This document shows, piece by piece, positions 1-8,004 of a stretch of DNA of 38,973 nt. The notes below the pieces were generated by a model. The model made no database searches and was not told where the DNA came from. It was given only the letters and a program-made list of their open reading frames with translations. The translations under genes were made by a program, and so were the position numbers. Each line of letters starts with the position of its first letter. Position 1 is the stretch's first letter. Origin of the DNA: CAYRVF01 sp964427535 (GTDB lineage Bacteria; Chloroflexota; Ktedonobacteria; Ktedonobacterales; JADMIN01); assembly GCA_964427535.1 (NCBI GenBank), contig CAYRVF010000038.1, forward strand, positions 1-38,973, read 5' to 3'.

Positions 1-1
1 C

Positions 2-88
2 GGTCGTGTATTGGTCGAGAGCGACAGTGATCTCCCGACCGCCTACGGGCTGGCGAAGCAGATACAGCTCACACCACTCAGTCACTGA
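2..88 (+). CDS. possible C-terminal end of a gene entering the window
   Basis: An open frame enters at base 2 and encodes 28 residues (beginning GRVLVESDSDLPTAYGL) before TGA at 86-88. The codons favour G or C at the third position as in neighbouring genes, so it may be the tail of a plus-strand gene whose body lies to the left. No motif is recognisable. It could equally be chance, because an 85-base opening in GC-rich DNA is not significant. The stretch from 89 to 218 shows no gene. Confidence 0.22.
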   Translation, partial: GRVLVESDSDLPTAYGLAKQIQLTPLSH

Positions 89-218
89 TAGCCCGATGTT
101 TTCAGGATGTACGCTCCATTGGAGAGCTGAGGCAGAGATGGAGTGATAGAAACCTGACTTGGCTTGGTATTACAACATTGGTCCAAAGCGATGTGTATGA
201 GAATCTCGTGGCGAATGC

Positions 219-256
219 GACGACGCGCCAACCACTGTGCTGGTTGGCGCGTCGTC
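219..256. terminator. perfect 16-bp hairpin downstream of hslU
   Basis: The arms at 219-234 (GACGACGCGCCAACCA) and 241-256 pair perfectly over 16 bp around a 6-nt loop. The hairpin starts 36 bases beyond the hslU stop and is the likely end of the topA-hslV-hslU transcript. Neither side carries a strong T tract, so termination may be weak or the hairpin may protect a 3' end. Confidence 0.55.
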
Positions 257-291
257 TGTGGTGTAATCAGGAATGCTGTGCTCGTCAGCTA

Positions 292-1737
292 CTACAAGAT
301 ATAGCGGCTGAGATCCTCGTCTTCGAGCAGGTTGCCAAGGCGGTCGCGCACGAATGCGGCGTCGACGTTGATCTGCTCGCCACGCATCTCCGGCGCGTCG
401 AACGAGACCTGCTCGACCACCTTCTCCATGATGGTGTGCAGCCGCCGCGCGCCGATGTTCTCGACCCGCTCGTTCATGTGCTCGGCGCAGCGGGCGATCT
501 CCTCCAGCCCGTCGTCGGAGAATTCGAGCCGCACGTCTTCGACGCCGAGCAGCGCGGAGTACTGCCTGGTGAGCGAGTTCTCGGGCTGCGTCAGGATGCG
601 CTTGTAGTCCTCGTGAGCGAGCGGTGAGAGCTCCACCCGCAGCGGCAGGCGTCCCTGCATCTCGGGAATCAGGTCGGACGGCTTGGAGCTATGGAACGCG
701 CCCGCCGCGATCCACAGCACATGGTCGGTCTTGACCGGGCCGAACCGCGTCGCCACCGTCGAGCCCTCGATGATCGGCAGCAGGTCGCGCTGCACGCCCT
801 CACCCGAGACATCCGGCCCGGTCTCTGACTTCGTGCCCGCGATCTTGTCGATCTCATCCAGGAAGATGACGCCGGACTGCTCGACACGCTGAGTCGCCTG
901 CTCGACGACCTCGTCCAGGTCGATGAGCTTGTTGGCTTCCTCCTGCATCAGAAGGCGGCGCGCCTCCTTGACCGAGACCTGTCGCATGCGCCGGCGACCG
1001 CCCGAGACCGGCCCCAGGAACTCCGGGAAGCCGTCACCCAGCTCGTCGCCCGCCATGCCCGCGACGAACTCAAAGACGGAGGGGTACGATTCCTCCGGCT
1101 CCAGCTCGATCTCGATCATCTGCTCGTCCAGCTCGTTGCGCGCGAGCCGCTCGGCTACCAGCTTGCGCGCCTGCGACTTACGCTTGCGTGCGGGCGCGCT
1201 CGATGCGCTAGCGGACGCCCCGTTCGTGCCGCCCGAGACTCCGGCGCTAACCGGAGAGCCGACCTTACTCTTGGTGCCACGCGAGGTTGCGCGCGCCGGA
1301 GCAGGCTCCTCGGCGTTGACCTCTTTCTCGGTCAGAATGTCGAGGATGCGCTCCTCGGCGAGCTTGGTCGCCTGGTCGCGCACAGCGGCCGAGCGCTCCT
1401 CGTGGACCATCGAGACGGCCGTCTCCATGAGGTCGCGCACGATCGATTCCACATCGCGGCCAACATAGCCCACCTGCGTGAACTTGGTGGCCTCGACCTT
1501 GAGGAATGGCGCGTCGGCCAGCTTCGCCAGCCGGCGGGCGATCTCCGTCTTGCCGACACCGGTCGGCCCGATCATCAGGATGTTCTTTGGAGTGATCTCG
1601 GCCTGCAACTCAGCGGGCAGCGCGAGCCGCCGGAAGCGATTGCGCAAGGCGATCGCGACCGCCCGTTTCGCCTCATTCTGGCCCACGATGTAGCGATCTA
1701 ACTCCCGAACGATCTGCTGGGGAGTCAAATCTTTCAT
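292..1737 (-). CDS. hslU: HslU, ATPase subunit of the HslUV protease
   Basis: Hexameric AAA+ unfoldase that feeds substrates to the HslV peptidase in the cytoplasm. Visible features are Walker A GPTGVGKT (about residues 57-64), the pore-type GYVGRD motif (about 90-95), Walker B IFLDEID (about 291-297), the sensor-2 region GARRLHT, and the C-terminal tail ending YIL that docks on HslV. The I-domain contains a Ser/Ala/Gly/Lys-rich insert (about 141-190), making the protein 481 residues against roughly 440-465 usually. The start was moved two codons downstream of the longest frame: AGGAG lies 7 nt before ATG 1735-1737 but only about 1 nt before the upstream ATG. It is the last gene of topA-hslV-hslU, with 67 nt separating it from hslV. 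The family assignment is certain. Confidence 0.97.
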   Translation of the reverse strand: MKDLTPQQIVRELDRYIVGQNEAKRAVAIALRNRFRRLALPAELQAEITPKNILMIGPTGVGKTEIARRLAKLADAPFLKVEATKFTQVGYVGRDVESIVRDLMETAVSMVHEERSAAVRDQATKLAEERILDILTEKEVNAEEPAPARATSRGTKSKVGSPVSAGVSGGTNGASASASSAPARKRKSQARKLVAERLARNELDEQMIEIELEPEESYPSVFEFVAGMAGDELGDGFPEFLGPVSGGRRRMRQVSVKEARRLLMQEEANKLIDLDEVVEQATQRVEQSGVIFLDEIDKIAGTKSETGPDVSGEGVQRDLLPIIEGSTVATRFGPVKTDHVLWIAAGAFHSSKPSDLIPEMQGRLPLRVELSPLAHEDYKRILTQPENSLTRQYSALLGVEDVRLEFSDDGLEEIARCAEHMNERVENIGARRLHTIMEKVVEQVSFDAPEMRGEQINVDAAFVRDRLGNLLEDEDLSRYIL

Positions 1738-1804
1738 AGTCATTCTCCTCGCTTCGAGCTACAGTGCTTGCAACATGCGTACACCTGGTCGCGAGCCGCT
1801 TTCT

Positions 1805-2425
1805 CTAGATGGATGGCTTAACGCTCGCAGGCATAGCAGATTTCTTTCCATTCGGTGATGTCGTCTCGGCAGTGTCGTCCAGTGAGAACAGCAGAATGTG
1901 GTCATTGGTATAAATACACAACGAGGCGGCAATATCCATGGCGGCGCGGGCGATCTCGGCGGCAGTCATCTCGGTGTGCGCCATGAGGGCGCTCGCCGCG
2001 GCCTGAGCGTAAACTCCGCCAGAGCCAATCGCCGCGATGCCCTCATCCGGCTCGATGACGTCGCCGTCGCCCGTCAGAACAAACAGCTCGTCACGGCTGA
2101 CCACGAGCAGCATCGCCTCCAGGCGGCGCAAGAACTTGTCCTTGCGCCACTCTTTCGAGAGCTCCACTGCCGCACGCCGCAGGTTGCCCTGGAAGCGCTC
2201 GAGCATCGCCTCGAACTTGTCGAAGAGGGTGAGTGCGTCGGCGGTCGAACCCGCGAAGCCCGCGAGCACCTTGCCGTCGGCGAGCTTGCGAATCTTGCGC
2301 GCGTTGTGCTTCATCACGACGTCGCCGACGGTCACCTGGCCGTCACCTGCCATCGCGACATCCGCGCCGCGCCGAACCGCGAGAATAGTCGTCGCATAGA
2401 TACGATCGGGATCATGCTGTGTCAT
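1805..2425 (-). CDS. hslV: HslV, threonine peptidase subunit of HslUV
   Basis: Ntn-hydrolase of the proteasome beta-subunit family; the dodecamer forms the proteolytic chamber of HslUV. The sequence ATTILAVRRG places the nucleophilic Thr after a short propeptide of about 11 residues (MTQHDPDRIYA), which must be cleaved off. AGDGQVT, the MKHNARKIRKL segment and AIGSGG are typical of the family. With the ATG at 2423-2425 the protein is 206 residues, longer than the usual 174-180, mainly because of about 20 extra C-terminal residues (ending KKSAMPASVKPSI) rich in Ser, Lys and Pro. A GTG start 13 codons upstream is possible but adds non-conserved residues. The gene lies between topA and hslU in the same orientation, an arrangement known in several phyla. 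Confidence 0.96.
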   Translation of the reverse strand: MTQHDPDRIYATTILAVRRGADVAMAGDGQVTVGDVVMKHNARKIRKLADGKVLAGFAGSTADALTLFDKFEAMLERFQGNLRRAAVELSKEWRKDKFLRRLEAMLLVVSRDELFVLTGDGDVIEPDEGIAAIGSGGVYAQAAASALMAHTEMTAAEIARAAMDIAASLCIYTNDHILLFSLDDTAETTSPNGKKSAMPASVKPSI

Positions 2426-2506
2426 TGTCGTGCTTTCAGTCTTCAATCTATTGGGAGTATGCACGCTGGCTCGCTCGCACAGCGGCGATCCAGCGTGCCT
2501 GGCGCC

Positions 2507-4918
2507 CTACGAGACCGCCGTCTCGGGCGTGCGCGCCGTGCGCCGTGCTGACGTCCGGCTGGCGGTGGACGTCGTCTTGCGCGCGGCCGTCTTGCCCGTC
2601 GTCGAGGTGCGTCGCGTCGTCGTCCGGCGCGGCGTCTTGGCGGACGTGCTGGATGAGCGGCTGGTCGTGCGAGCCGCGGCTGCGGGTTTGCGTGCCCGCG
2701 CCGTTGTCGTCCGCCTCGTGCCGCTCTCCGACTTCTCGCCGGTGTTCGTGCGCGGCTCGACCGGACGGTGCCCGACGACTTCGGGTGCGCCCTCCAGCGC
2801 GCCCCGCACGAGCGCGCCGCACTTCTGGCAGTGCGCCTCGGTGCGACCGTTACCAAGCGTCAGTAGACCCCCGCACTCCGGGCACGGCTGTGGCAGCGGG
2901 CGATCCCACGTGGCGAAGTTGCACGTCGGGTAGTTGGCGCAGCCGTAGAACACGCGGCCCGACTTACGGGCCTTGCGCTCGACGATGTCGCCACCGCAGT
3001 CCGGGCAGATGGCGCCGGTCTTGTTCGTGAACGGCTTCTTGAAGGTACACTCCGGGAAGCCTGAGCACGAGATGAAGCGGCCGAACCTGCCTGTGCGGAT
3101 GATTAGGGGCTTGCCGCACTCTGGGCACGCCTCGTTGGCCTCTTCCACCGGCTTCTGCACTCGGTCCATCTCGGACTCCGCCTTCGAGAGCTGCTCGCGC
3201 AGCGCGGCGTAGTAGTCCTTGAGGAACTCCGTCCAATCGCGCTTGCCCTCTTCGACGCTGTCAAGACGCCGCTCCATGTCGGCGGTGAAGTTGGTATCCA
3301 CCACCTCGGGGAAGTGCTTGAGCATCAGGTCATTCACCGTCTCGCCGAGCCACGTCGGCACGAAACGGCGCTCCTGCTGCTCGACGTAGCCGCGGTCCTG
3401 GATGGTGCTCACGATCGGCACATAGGTGCTCGGCCGGCCGATGCCCTTCTCCTCGAGCTCCTTGATCAGGCTGGCCTCGGTGAAGCGTGGCGGCGCCTGG
3501 GTGAAGTGCTGGTCGGGCTGCAACTTGCGCAGGGTGAGCGGCTGCCCGGCTGCCAGCTCTGGCAGCGACTTGCCGTCTTCCTCACGCGGCCACACTGCGT
3601 AGAAGCCGGGGAACTTCAGCAGCGAACCGTTCGCGCGGAAGAGATAGTCGTCGGCGGTGATGTCCACCCGCAGCGTGTCGAAGACGGCGGGCGCCATGAA
3701 CGCCGCGACGAAGCGCCGCCAGATCAGCTCGTAGAGCTTGAACTGCTCCGCGCCGAGATAGGGCTTGACGCGCTCCGGCGTCAGCGTCACATCCGTCGGG
3801 CGGATGGCCTCGTGGGCGTCCTGCACGTTCGCCTTGGCCTTCGCCGTGCGCCCCTCACCGACATATTCGCGCGAGAAGCGGTTGGCGATGTATTCCTTGA
3901 CGGCGGCCTGCGCCTCGGCGGAGATGCGCGTCGAGTCGGTTCGCATGTAGGTGATCAGACCCTGATGCCCCGCGTCGCCAAGCTCGATGCCCTCATAGAG
4001 CTGCTGGGCCAGCGACATCGTGCGCTTCGGCTTGTAGCGCAGCCGCACCGACGCGTCCTGCTGGAGCGTGCTTGTCGTGTAGGGCAGGAATGGCTGGCGG
4101 CGCACGTCGCGCTGCGTCACCTTCGCCACGCTGTAGGTCGCTCGCTCCAACGCCTGCACGAGCGCGCGCGCCTGCTCCTCCGACTCGATACGGATGCGGC
4201 CCTTGCTGGGCGCGTCGGTCTGGCCGGCTTGCGCCTTCTCGTTCGCAGGTTCGGCCTCAGCCTCCGCGGCCTCGGGCGAGCCGATTTTGCCGACGAGCAT
4301 CGCCTCGAACGTCGCCTTCTCGGAGGCCTTGCTCAGCGTCGCCGTGATGGTCCAATACTCTTCAGGCACGAACGCGCGGATCTCGCCTTCACGGTCGCAG
4401 ATCAGCCGCAGCGCCACCGACTGCACGCGGCCCGCGCTCGTGCCGGACTGCACGCGCCGCCAGAGCAGCGGGCTGATCTTGTAGCCGACGAGCCGGTCGA
4501 GCACGCGGCGTGCCTGCTGCGCGTTGAAGAGATTTTCGTCGATCTCGCGAGTGTTCGAGATGGCATCCTGGACCGCGTGCTTCGTGATCTCGTTGAAGAC
4601 GGCGCGGCGCGGCTTCTTCAGCCCAAGCATCTCTTTGAGCGACCACGCGATGAACTCACCCTCGCGGTCGGGGTCAGGCGCGAGGTAGACGGTCTGCGCC
4701 TTCCTGCTCGCGGCTTTGAGCTCCGTGAGGAGATGATCTTTCTTCTCGATGACGACATATTTGGGTGCGAAGTCGTGCCGGACATCGACGCCGAGGCCGT
4801 TGCGCGGCAAGTCGATGATGTGGCCCATCGAGGCGCGCACCTCGAAATCGCTGCCGAGAAATTTCTCTATCGTTTTCGCTTTGGCAGGCGATTCCACAAT
4901 GACGAGATTCTTTGCCAT
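2507..4918 (-). CDS. topA: DNA topoisomerase I (type IA)
   Basis: Relaxes negative supercoils through a 5'-phosphotyrosyl intermediate. The N-terminal Toprim domain begins NLVIVESPAKAKTIEKFLG and has the acidic DPDREGE metal site (about residues 82-88). The catalytic tyrosine is in TYMRTDSTRIS (about Tyr324). An acidic Ala/Glu insert lies near 214-238. The C-terminus has two four-Cys zinc ribbons (CPECG...C, CPDCG...C) and a third, altered one (CPECG...CQKCG). It ends in a tail of about 80 residues made almost only of Arg, Lys, Ser, Thr and Ala, like the basic tails of actinobacterial TopA. The start is ATG 4916-4918, with AAGGTGG about 8 nt upstream; the longer frame from 4999 adds 27 atypical residues. 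First gene of the topA-hslV-hslU operon. Confidence 0.97.
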   Translation of the reverse strand: MAKNLVIVESPAKAKTIEKFLGSDFEVRASMGHIIDLPRNGLGVDVRHDFAPKYVVIEKKDHLLTELKAASRKAQTVYLAPDPDREGEFIAWSLKEMLGLKKPRRAVFNEITKHAVQDAISNTREIDENLFNAQQARRVLDRLVGYKISPLLWRRVQSGTSAGRVQSVALRLICDREGEIRAFVPEEYWTITATLSKASEKATFEAMLVGKIGSPEAAEAEAEPANEKAQAGQTDAPSKGRIRIESEEQARALVQALERATYSVAKVTQRDVRRQPFLPYTTSTLQQDASVRLRYKPKRTMSLAQQLYEGIELGDAGHQGLITYMRTDSTRISAEAQAAVKEYIANRFSREYVGEGRTAKAKANVQDAHEAIRPTDVTLTPERVKPYLGAEQFKLYELIWRRFVAAFMAPAVFDTLRVDITADDYLFRANGSLLKFPGFYAVWPREEDGKSLPELAAGQPLTLRKLQPDQHFTQAPPRFTEASLIKELEEKGIGRPSTYVPIVSTIQDRGYVEQQERRFVPTWLGETVNDLMLKHFPEVVDTNFTADMERRLDSVEEGKRDWTEFLKDYYAALREQLSKAESEMDRVQKPVEEANEACPECGKPLIIRTGRFGRFISCSGFPECTFKKPFTNKTGAICPDCGGDIVERKARKSGRVFYGCANYPTCNFATWDRPLPQPCPECGGLLTLGNGRTEAHCQKCGALVRGALEGAPEVVGHRPVEPRTNTGEKSESGTRRTTTARARKPAAAARTTSRSSSTSAKTPRRTTTRRTSTTGKTAARKTTSTASRTSARRTARTPETAVS

Positions 4919-4989
4919 GCTGCGGTCCACCTTATTGCATACGAGGTGCCTGGCGTGCTGCGCCCCAGCGCCCTCGACATATGTCCGTA

Positions 4990-5020
4990 TCTCTAACACA
5001 ATCGCCAGTATTCATGCCAA
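4990..5020 (-). promoter_or_regulatory. weak promoter candidate for topA
   Basis: On the minus strand, TTGGCA (5015-5020) is followed 19 nt later by TAGAGA (4990-4995), which is preceded by TGT as in extended -10 promoters. The spacing is longer than ideal. It lies about 70 bases upstream of the topA start. Confidence 0.3.
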
Positions 5021-5561
5021 GACCCGTCAGGACGCGGCGGAGCCGCTTGCCGGGCGGTTGTCGTGGCACAGTATCCCACACATGTCCAGTCGGGCGTGTG
5101 CGACCGGTACGAATCGCTGTCTATCCTATTCCATTTCTCCGGCCAAGTGCGGCAATTCCCGTATCATGCCGCCTGGCAGTGGAACATCGGTCATGTAGAG
5201 AACAGTACGTTTAGATAAGTGTACGGGTGACAGTTCCAAAAGTCTGAGATGCAATGACGAACGTGTGGGAACCCGACGGCCGTGCTCCCCAAAATGAGGG
5301 TACAAAACGTGCGGTAAGCGCACAGCCGTACCCCATAGTATGTCACAAATGCGGGAGCTTTGGCCAGGAGGAATGGGATGTTTCGGGCACCACTAGCTCT
5401 GCGCCAGAGCGATGTCGGTCCCTGGCAGTCCCTACCCTGCGCGGCCGCTTATCCCAGCGTCCGAGGCGCGACTAGATACGAGCCATGTGATGCCTGCAAA
5501 CGCTCCCTTTATCAGCAGGAGTGGGCGAACGCACGCGGGTCAAGCAAGCACGCACATGCGC

Positions 5562-5590
5562 TTGACGGCCCGACTGCGGTGGCGGATAAT
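5562..5590 (+). promoter_or_regulatory. sigma70-type promoter of the RSH operon
   Basis: TTGACG (5562-5567) and GATAAT (5585-5590) are separated by exactly 17 nt, a near-consensus housekeeping promoter. Transcription should start near 5597 and read through both RSH genes. Confidence 0.7.
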
Positions 5591-5844
5591 ACAACATACG
5601 CGTGAAGTCAACGTCGTAACGCGCGGGTAGCCAGTGCTGCCTGCGCGTTGCCATATCTTGAGCGTTCGCAGTGGGCGTCGCGTTGACGGCTGGCTTCCAC
5701 GACACTCAACGTCGAAGTGGTGACTCGTCTCCGACATCCGTCGGCGGGCACGCGTCGGAGGTGCGCATGCAACGTCAGGTTCTGCCGCGACAGGCCCGCG
5801 CCGCTGCCGAGGTTGCGCCCAGCGCGCACCCGAAGGAGACGCGT

Positions 5845-7971
5845 GTGGCACAGCCGACAGAGCCACAATCGCTGGCCTCCTTGCTCGACCTGTGCGCCTC
5901 ATACATGCCCGCCGCGCAGCTCGACCTGATCCGCTCGGCGTATGCTGTCGCCGCGGCCGCGCACGGCCAGACGCGCCGCAAATCCGGGGAGCTCTTCATC
6001 GAACACCCCATTGCCGTCGCCACGATACTCGCCGAGCTTGCGGTCGACGCGCCAGGCATCGCCGCCGCCTTGCTGCACGACACCGTAGAGGACACCGATC
6101 TTACGCTGGGCGATGTGAGCGCGCGTTTCGGGACATCGATTGCCCAGATCGTCGACGGTGTGACGAAGTTTACCGCATTCGAGGGCACGGATAAGGCGGC
6201 GCGGCTCGAAGGCGCCACGCGCCCTGTCGATGACGGCAAAGACCTCGTGGCCGCCCGCGAACGCAAGGCCCGTCAGCATGTGGAGACAATCCAGAAGCTG
6301 ATTCTCGCCATGGCGCGTGACCCGCGGGTAGTGCTGCTGAAGCTCGCCGACCGCTTGCACAATCTGCGGACGATGGCCGCGGTGGCTCCGGCCACGCGCG
6401 AGCACAAATCGCGCGAGACGCTCGACACCTACGCGCCACTGGCGGGCCGCATCGGCCTGCAGGTCTTCAAGGCGGAGATGGAGGACCTCGCGTTCTCATA
6501 TCTCCATCCCGAGGAGTTTACGCATACCGTCCAGCGCCTGCGTGATGAAGAGATGAAACGCGCGGCCTGGGCCGAACGCGTGAGCGAGCAAATGCGCCGC
6601 GAGCTTGCGGCGAAAGGAATCGTCGCGGCAGTGAACTGGCGGCTGAAGCATCCCTACCGCTCGTACGTGGAGGCGCGAGAGACCGGCATGGATGTCGCGC
6701 TGCTGCACGATGTCATCGCCTTCCGGGTGCTGGTTGACGCGCCCGAGGAGTGCTATCAGGCGATGGGTGTCATTCATCAGCTCTGGCACCCATATGCCGA
6801 ACGCATTCGCGACTATATCGCCAGTCCGAAGGTGAATGGCTATCAGTCGCTGCACACGGCTGTCTTCGCGCTGGATGGCCGGCTGGCGCAGATGCACATT
6901 CGCACGCACCGGATGCATCGGGCCGCGCAGCACGGCGTCGCGTCGTTCTGGTTGGAGCGGGCGGAGCGCGGCGAATACGAGGAGTTTGGCCCTGAGGTCT
7001 GGCTACGACAGATGCCGGCGTGGATCTCGCGGCTCACGAACTGGCAGACTGAGCTGAAACTCAGTGCCGCCGAGTTCGTAGACACCATTCGGGGCGAGAT
7101 GTTCGAGGACCAGGTCTTCGTCTTCACGCCCAAAGGGGATGTCCACGAGTTGCCGGTTGGGTCCACGGTGCTCGATCTGGCGTACAAGATTCACACCCAG
7201 ATTGGCGATCACGCGGTCTCGGCGGTGGTGCAGACCTCGGGAACAGACGACGGGATGATTGCGAGCGTCGTGCCGCTGACCTATCAGCTCCGTACGGGCG
7301 ACATCGTGCGGGTGGTCACTGACCCTGACGCGAGCCCGCAGCCCAACTGGCTGAATTTTGTGGAAACACAATATGCCCGCCATCGCATCAGCCGCGCGCT
7401 CCGTCTGAAGGAGCGGCAGAGCGAGCGCGGGTCCGGGCGGCTGGACGAGCCGACCGCGGAGACCGAGCCCGAGCGAATATTACCGCTCGCGCATCCGACC
7501 GGAAAACAGGCGGTCGTCCAGCTTGGACGCTGTTGTTATCCGGTTCCGGGCGATGCCATCCGGGGAGTCGCGGATCGGGGCAGAGGGATTACCATTCATC
7601 GCGAGTGTTGTCGTACGATGGAGAAAACGCTCGCCAAACGTCAGTCCTGCGGCGCGCGGTATGCGGAACCGCTGCGGGTAGGCTGGAGCGAGATCGAGCC
7701 GCGGCCGTACCGCTTGCATCTCGCGATCTATGGGCAGGACCATCAAGGATTGATGCACGAAGTGTCTGATGCGGTCGCTCAACTGGGTCTGAACGTCTCG
7801 AAAAGCGTCGCGCGCGCGAATCAGGACCGCTACAAAGCGGCGATTACCCTGACACTGGACATGCCGCCATCGGTTCGTCGCGACAACGTGCTGCGCCGTT
7901 TGCGCACGGTACCAGGCGTCACGCACGTCGAACGAGACACCAGCAAAGGCTGCAACGAGAGGGACGACTGA
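5845..7971 (+). CDS. RelA/SpoT homologue 1: hydrolase-competent, synthetase site degenerate (SpoT-like)
   Basis: Long RSH protein controlling (p)ppGpp. Order: HD hydrolase (about 35-215), synthetase-like domain (265-372), TGS (422-492), Cys-rich CC domain with RCCYPVPGD (557-595), ACT (622-697). All hydrolase landmarks are present: RRKSG, IEHP, HDTVED (His78, Asp79, Glu82, Asp83), LADRLHN (Asp169, Asn173). The synthetase keeps Asp289 and NGYQSLHT, but the catalytic Glu of the usual E-I-Q-I-R-T motif is Gln349 in AQMHIRT, and the conserved EMH and AEYGVAxHW motifs read RMH and AQHGVASFW. I infer a (p)ppGpp pyrophosphohydrolase with little or no synthesis. The start is GTG 5845-5847 with AAGGAG 6 nt upstream (708 aa); a GTG at 5671 would add 58 Arg-rich, unconserved residues. 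It lies 33 nt upstream of the second RSH gene. Confidence 0.93.
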   Translation: MAQPTEPQSLASLLDLCASYMPAAQLDLIRSAYAVAAAAHGQTRRKSGELFIEHPIAVATILAELAVDAPGIAAALLHDTVEDTDLTLGDVSARFGTSIAQIVDGVTKFTAFEGTDKAARLEGATRPVDDGKDLVAARERKARQHVETIQKLILAMARDPRVVLLKLADRLHNLRTMAAVAPATREHKSRETLDTYAPLAGRIGLQVFKAEMEDLAFSYLHPEEFTHTVQRLRDEEMKRAAWAERVSEQMRRELAAKGIVAAVNWRLKHPYRSYVEARETGMDVALLHDVIAFRVLVDAPEECYQAMGVIHQLWHPYAERIRDYIASPKVNGYQSLHTAVFALDGRLAQMHIRTHRMHRAAQHGVASFWLERAERGEYEEFGPEVWLRQMPAWISRLTNWQTELKLSAAEFVDTIRGEMFEDQVFVFTPKGDVHELPVGSTVLDLAYKIHTQIGDHAVSAVVQTSGTDDGMIASVVPLTYQLRTGDIVRVVTDPDASPQPNWLNFVETQYARHRISRALRLKERQSERGSGRLDEPTAETEPERILPLAHPTGKQAVVQLGRCCYPVPGDAIRGVADRGRGITIHRECCRTMEKTLAKRQSCGARYAEPLRVGWSEIEPRPYRLHLAIYGQDHQGLMHEVSDAVAQLGLNVSKSVARANQDRYKAAITLTLDMPPSVRRDNVLRRLRTVPGVTHVERDTSKGCNERDD

Positions 7972-8004
7972 TCGGTCAGGAACCTCTCATAGAGGAGGAA
8001 CCGA

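Larger units (their letters stand above)
4919..5844. other. 926-bp intergenic region between divergent topA and the RSH operon
   Basis: No convincing gene is present: short frames here lack ribosome sites and recognisable residues. It holds a good plus-strand promoter (5562-5590) and a weak minus-strand candidate (4990-5020). If the first RSH gene starts at 5845, its transcript has a leader of about 250 nt, long enough for regulation. I could not assign it to a riboswitch or T-box class. Confidence 0.6.

Noticed and set aside
3314..4996. 560-codon open frame on the plus strand
   Set aside because: It is exactly antisense to topA, Arg/Leu-rich, and explained by GC-rich codon structure of the opposite strand.
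5671..5844. N-terminal extension of the first RSH protein
   Set aside because: Fifty-eight unconserved residues without a ribosome site; GTG 5845 has AAGGAG at ideal spacing.
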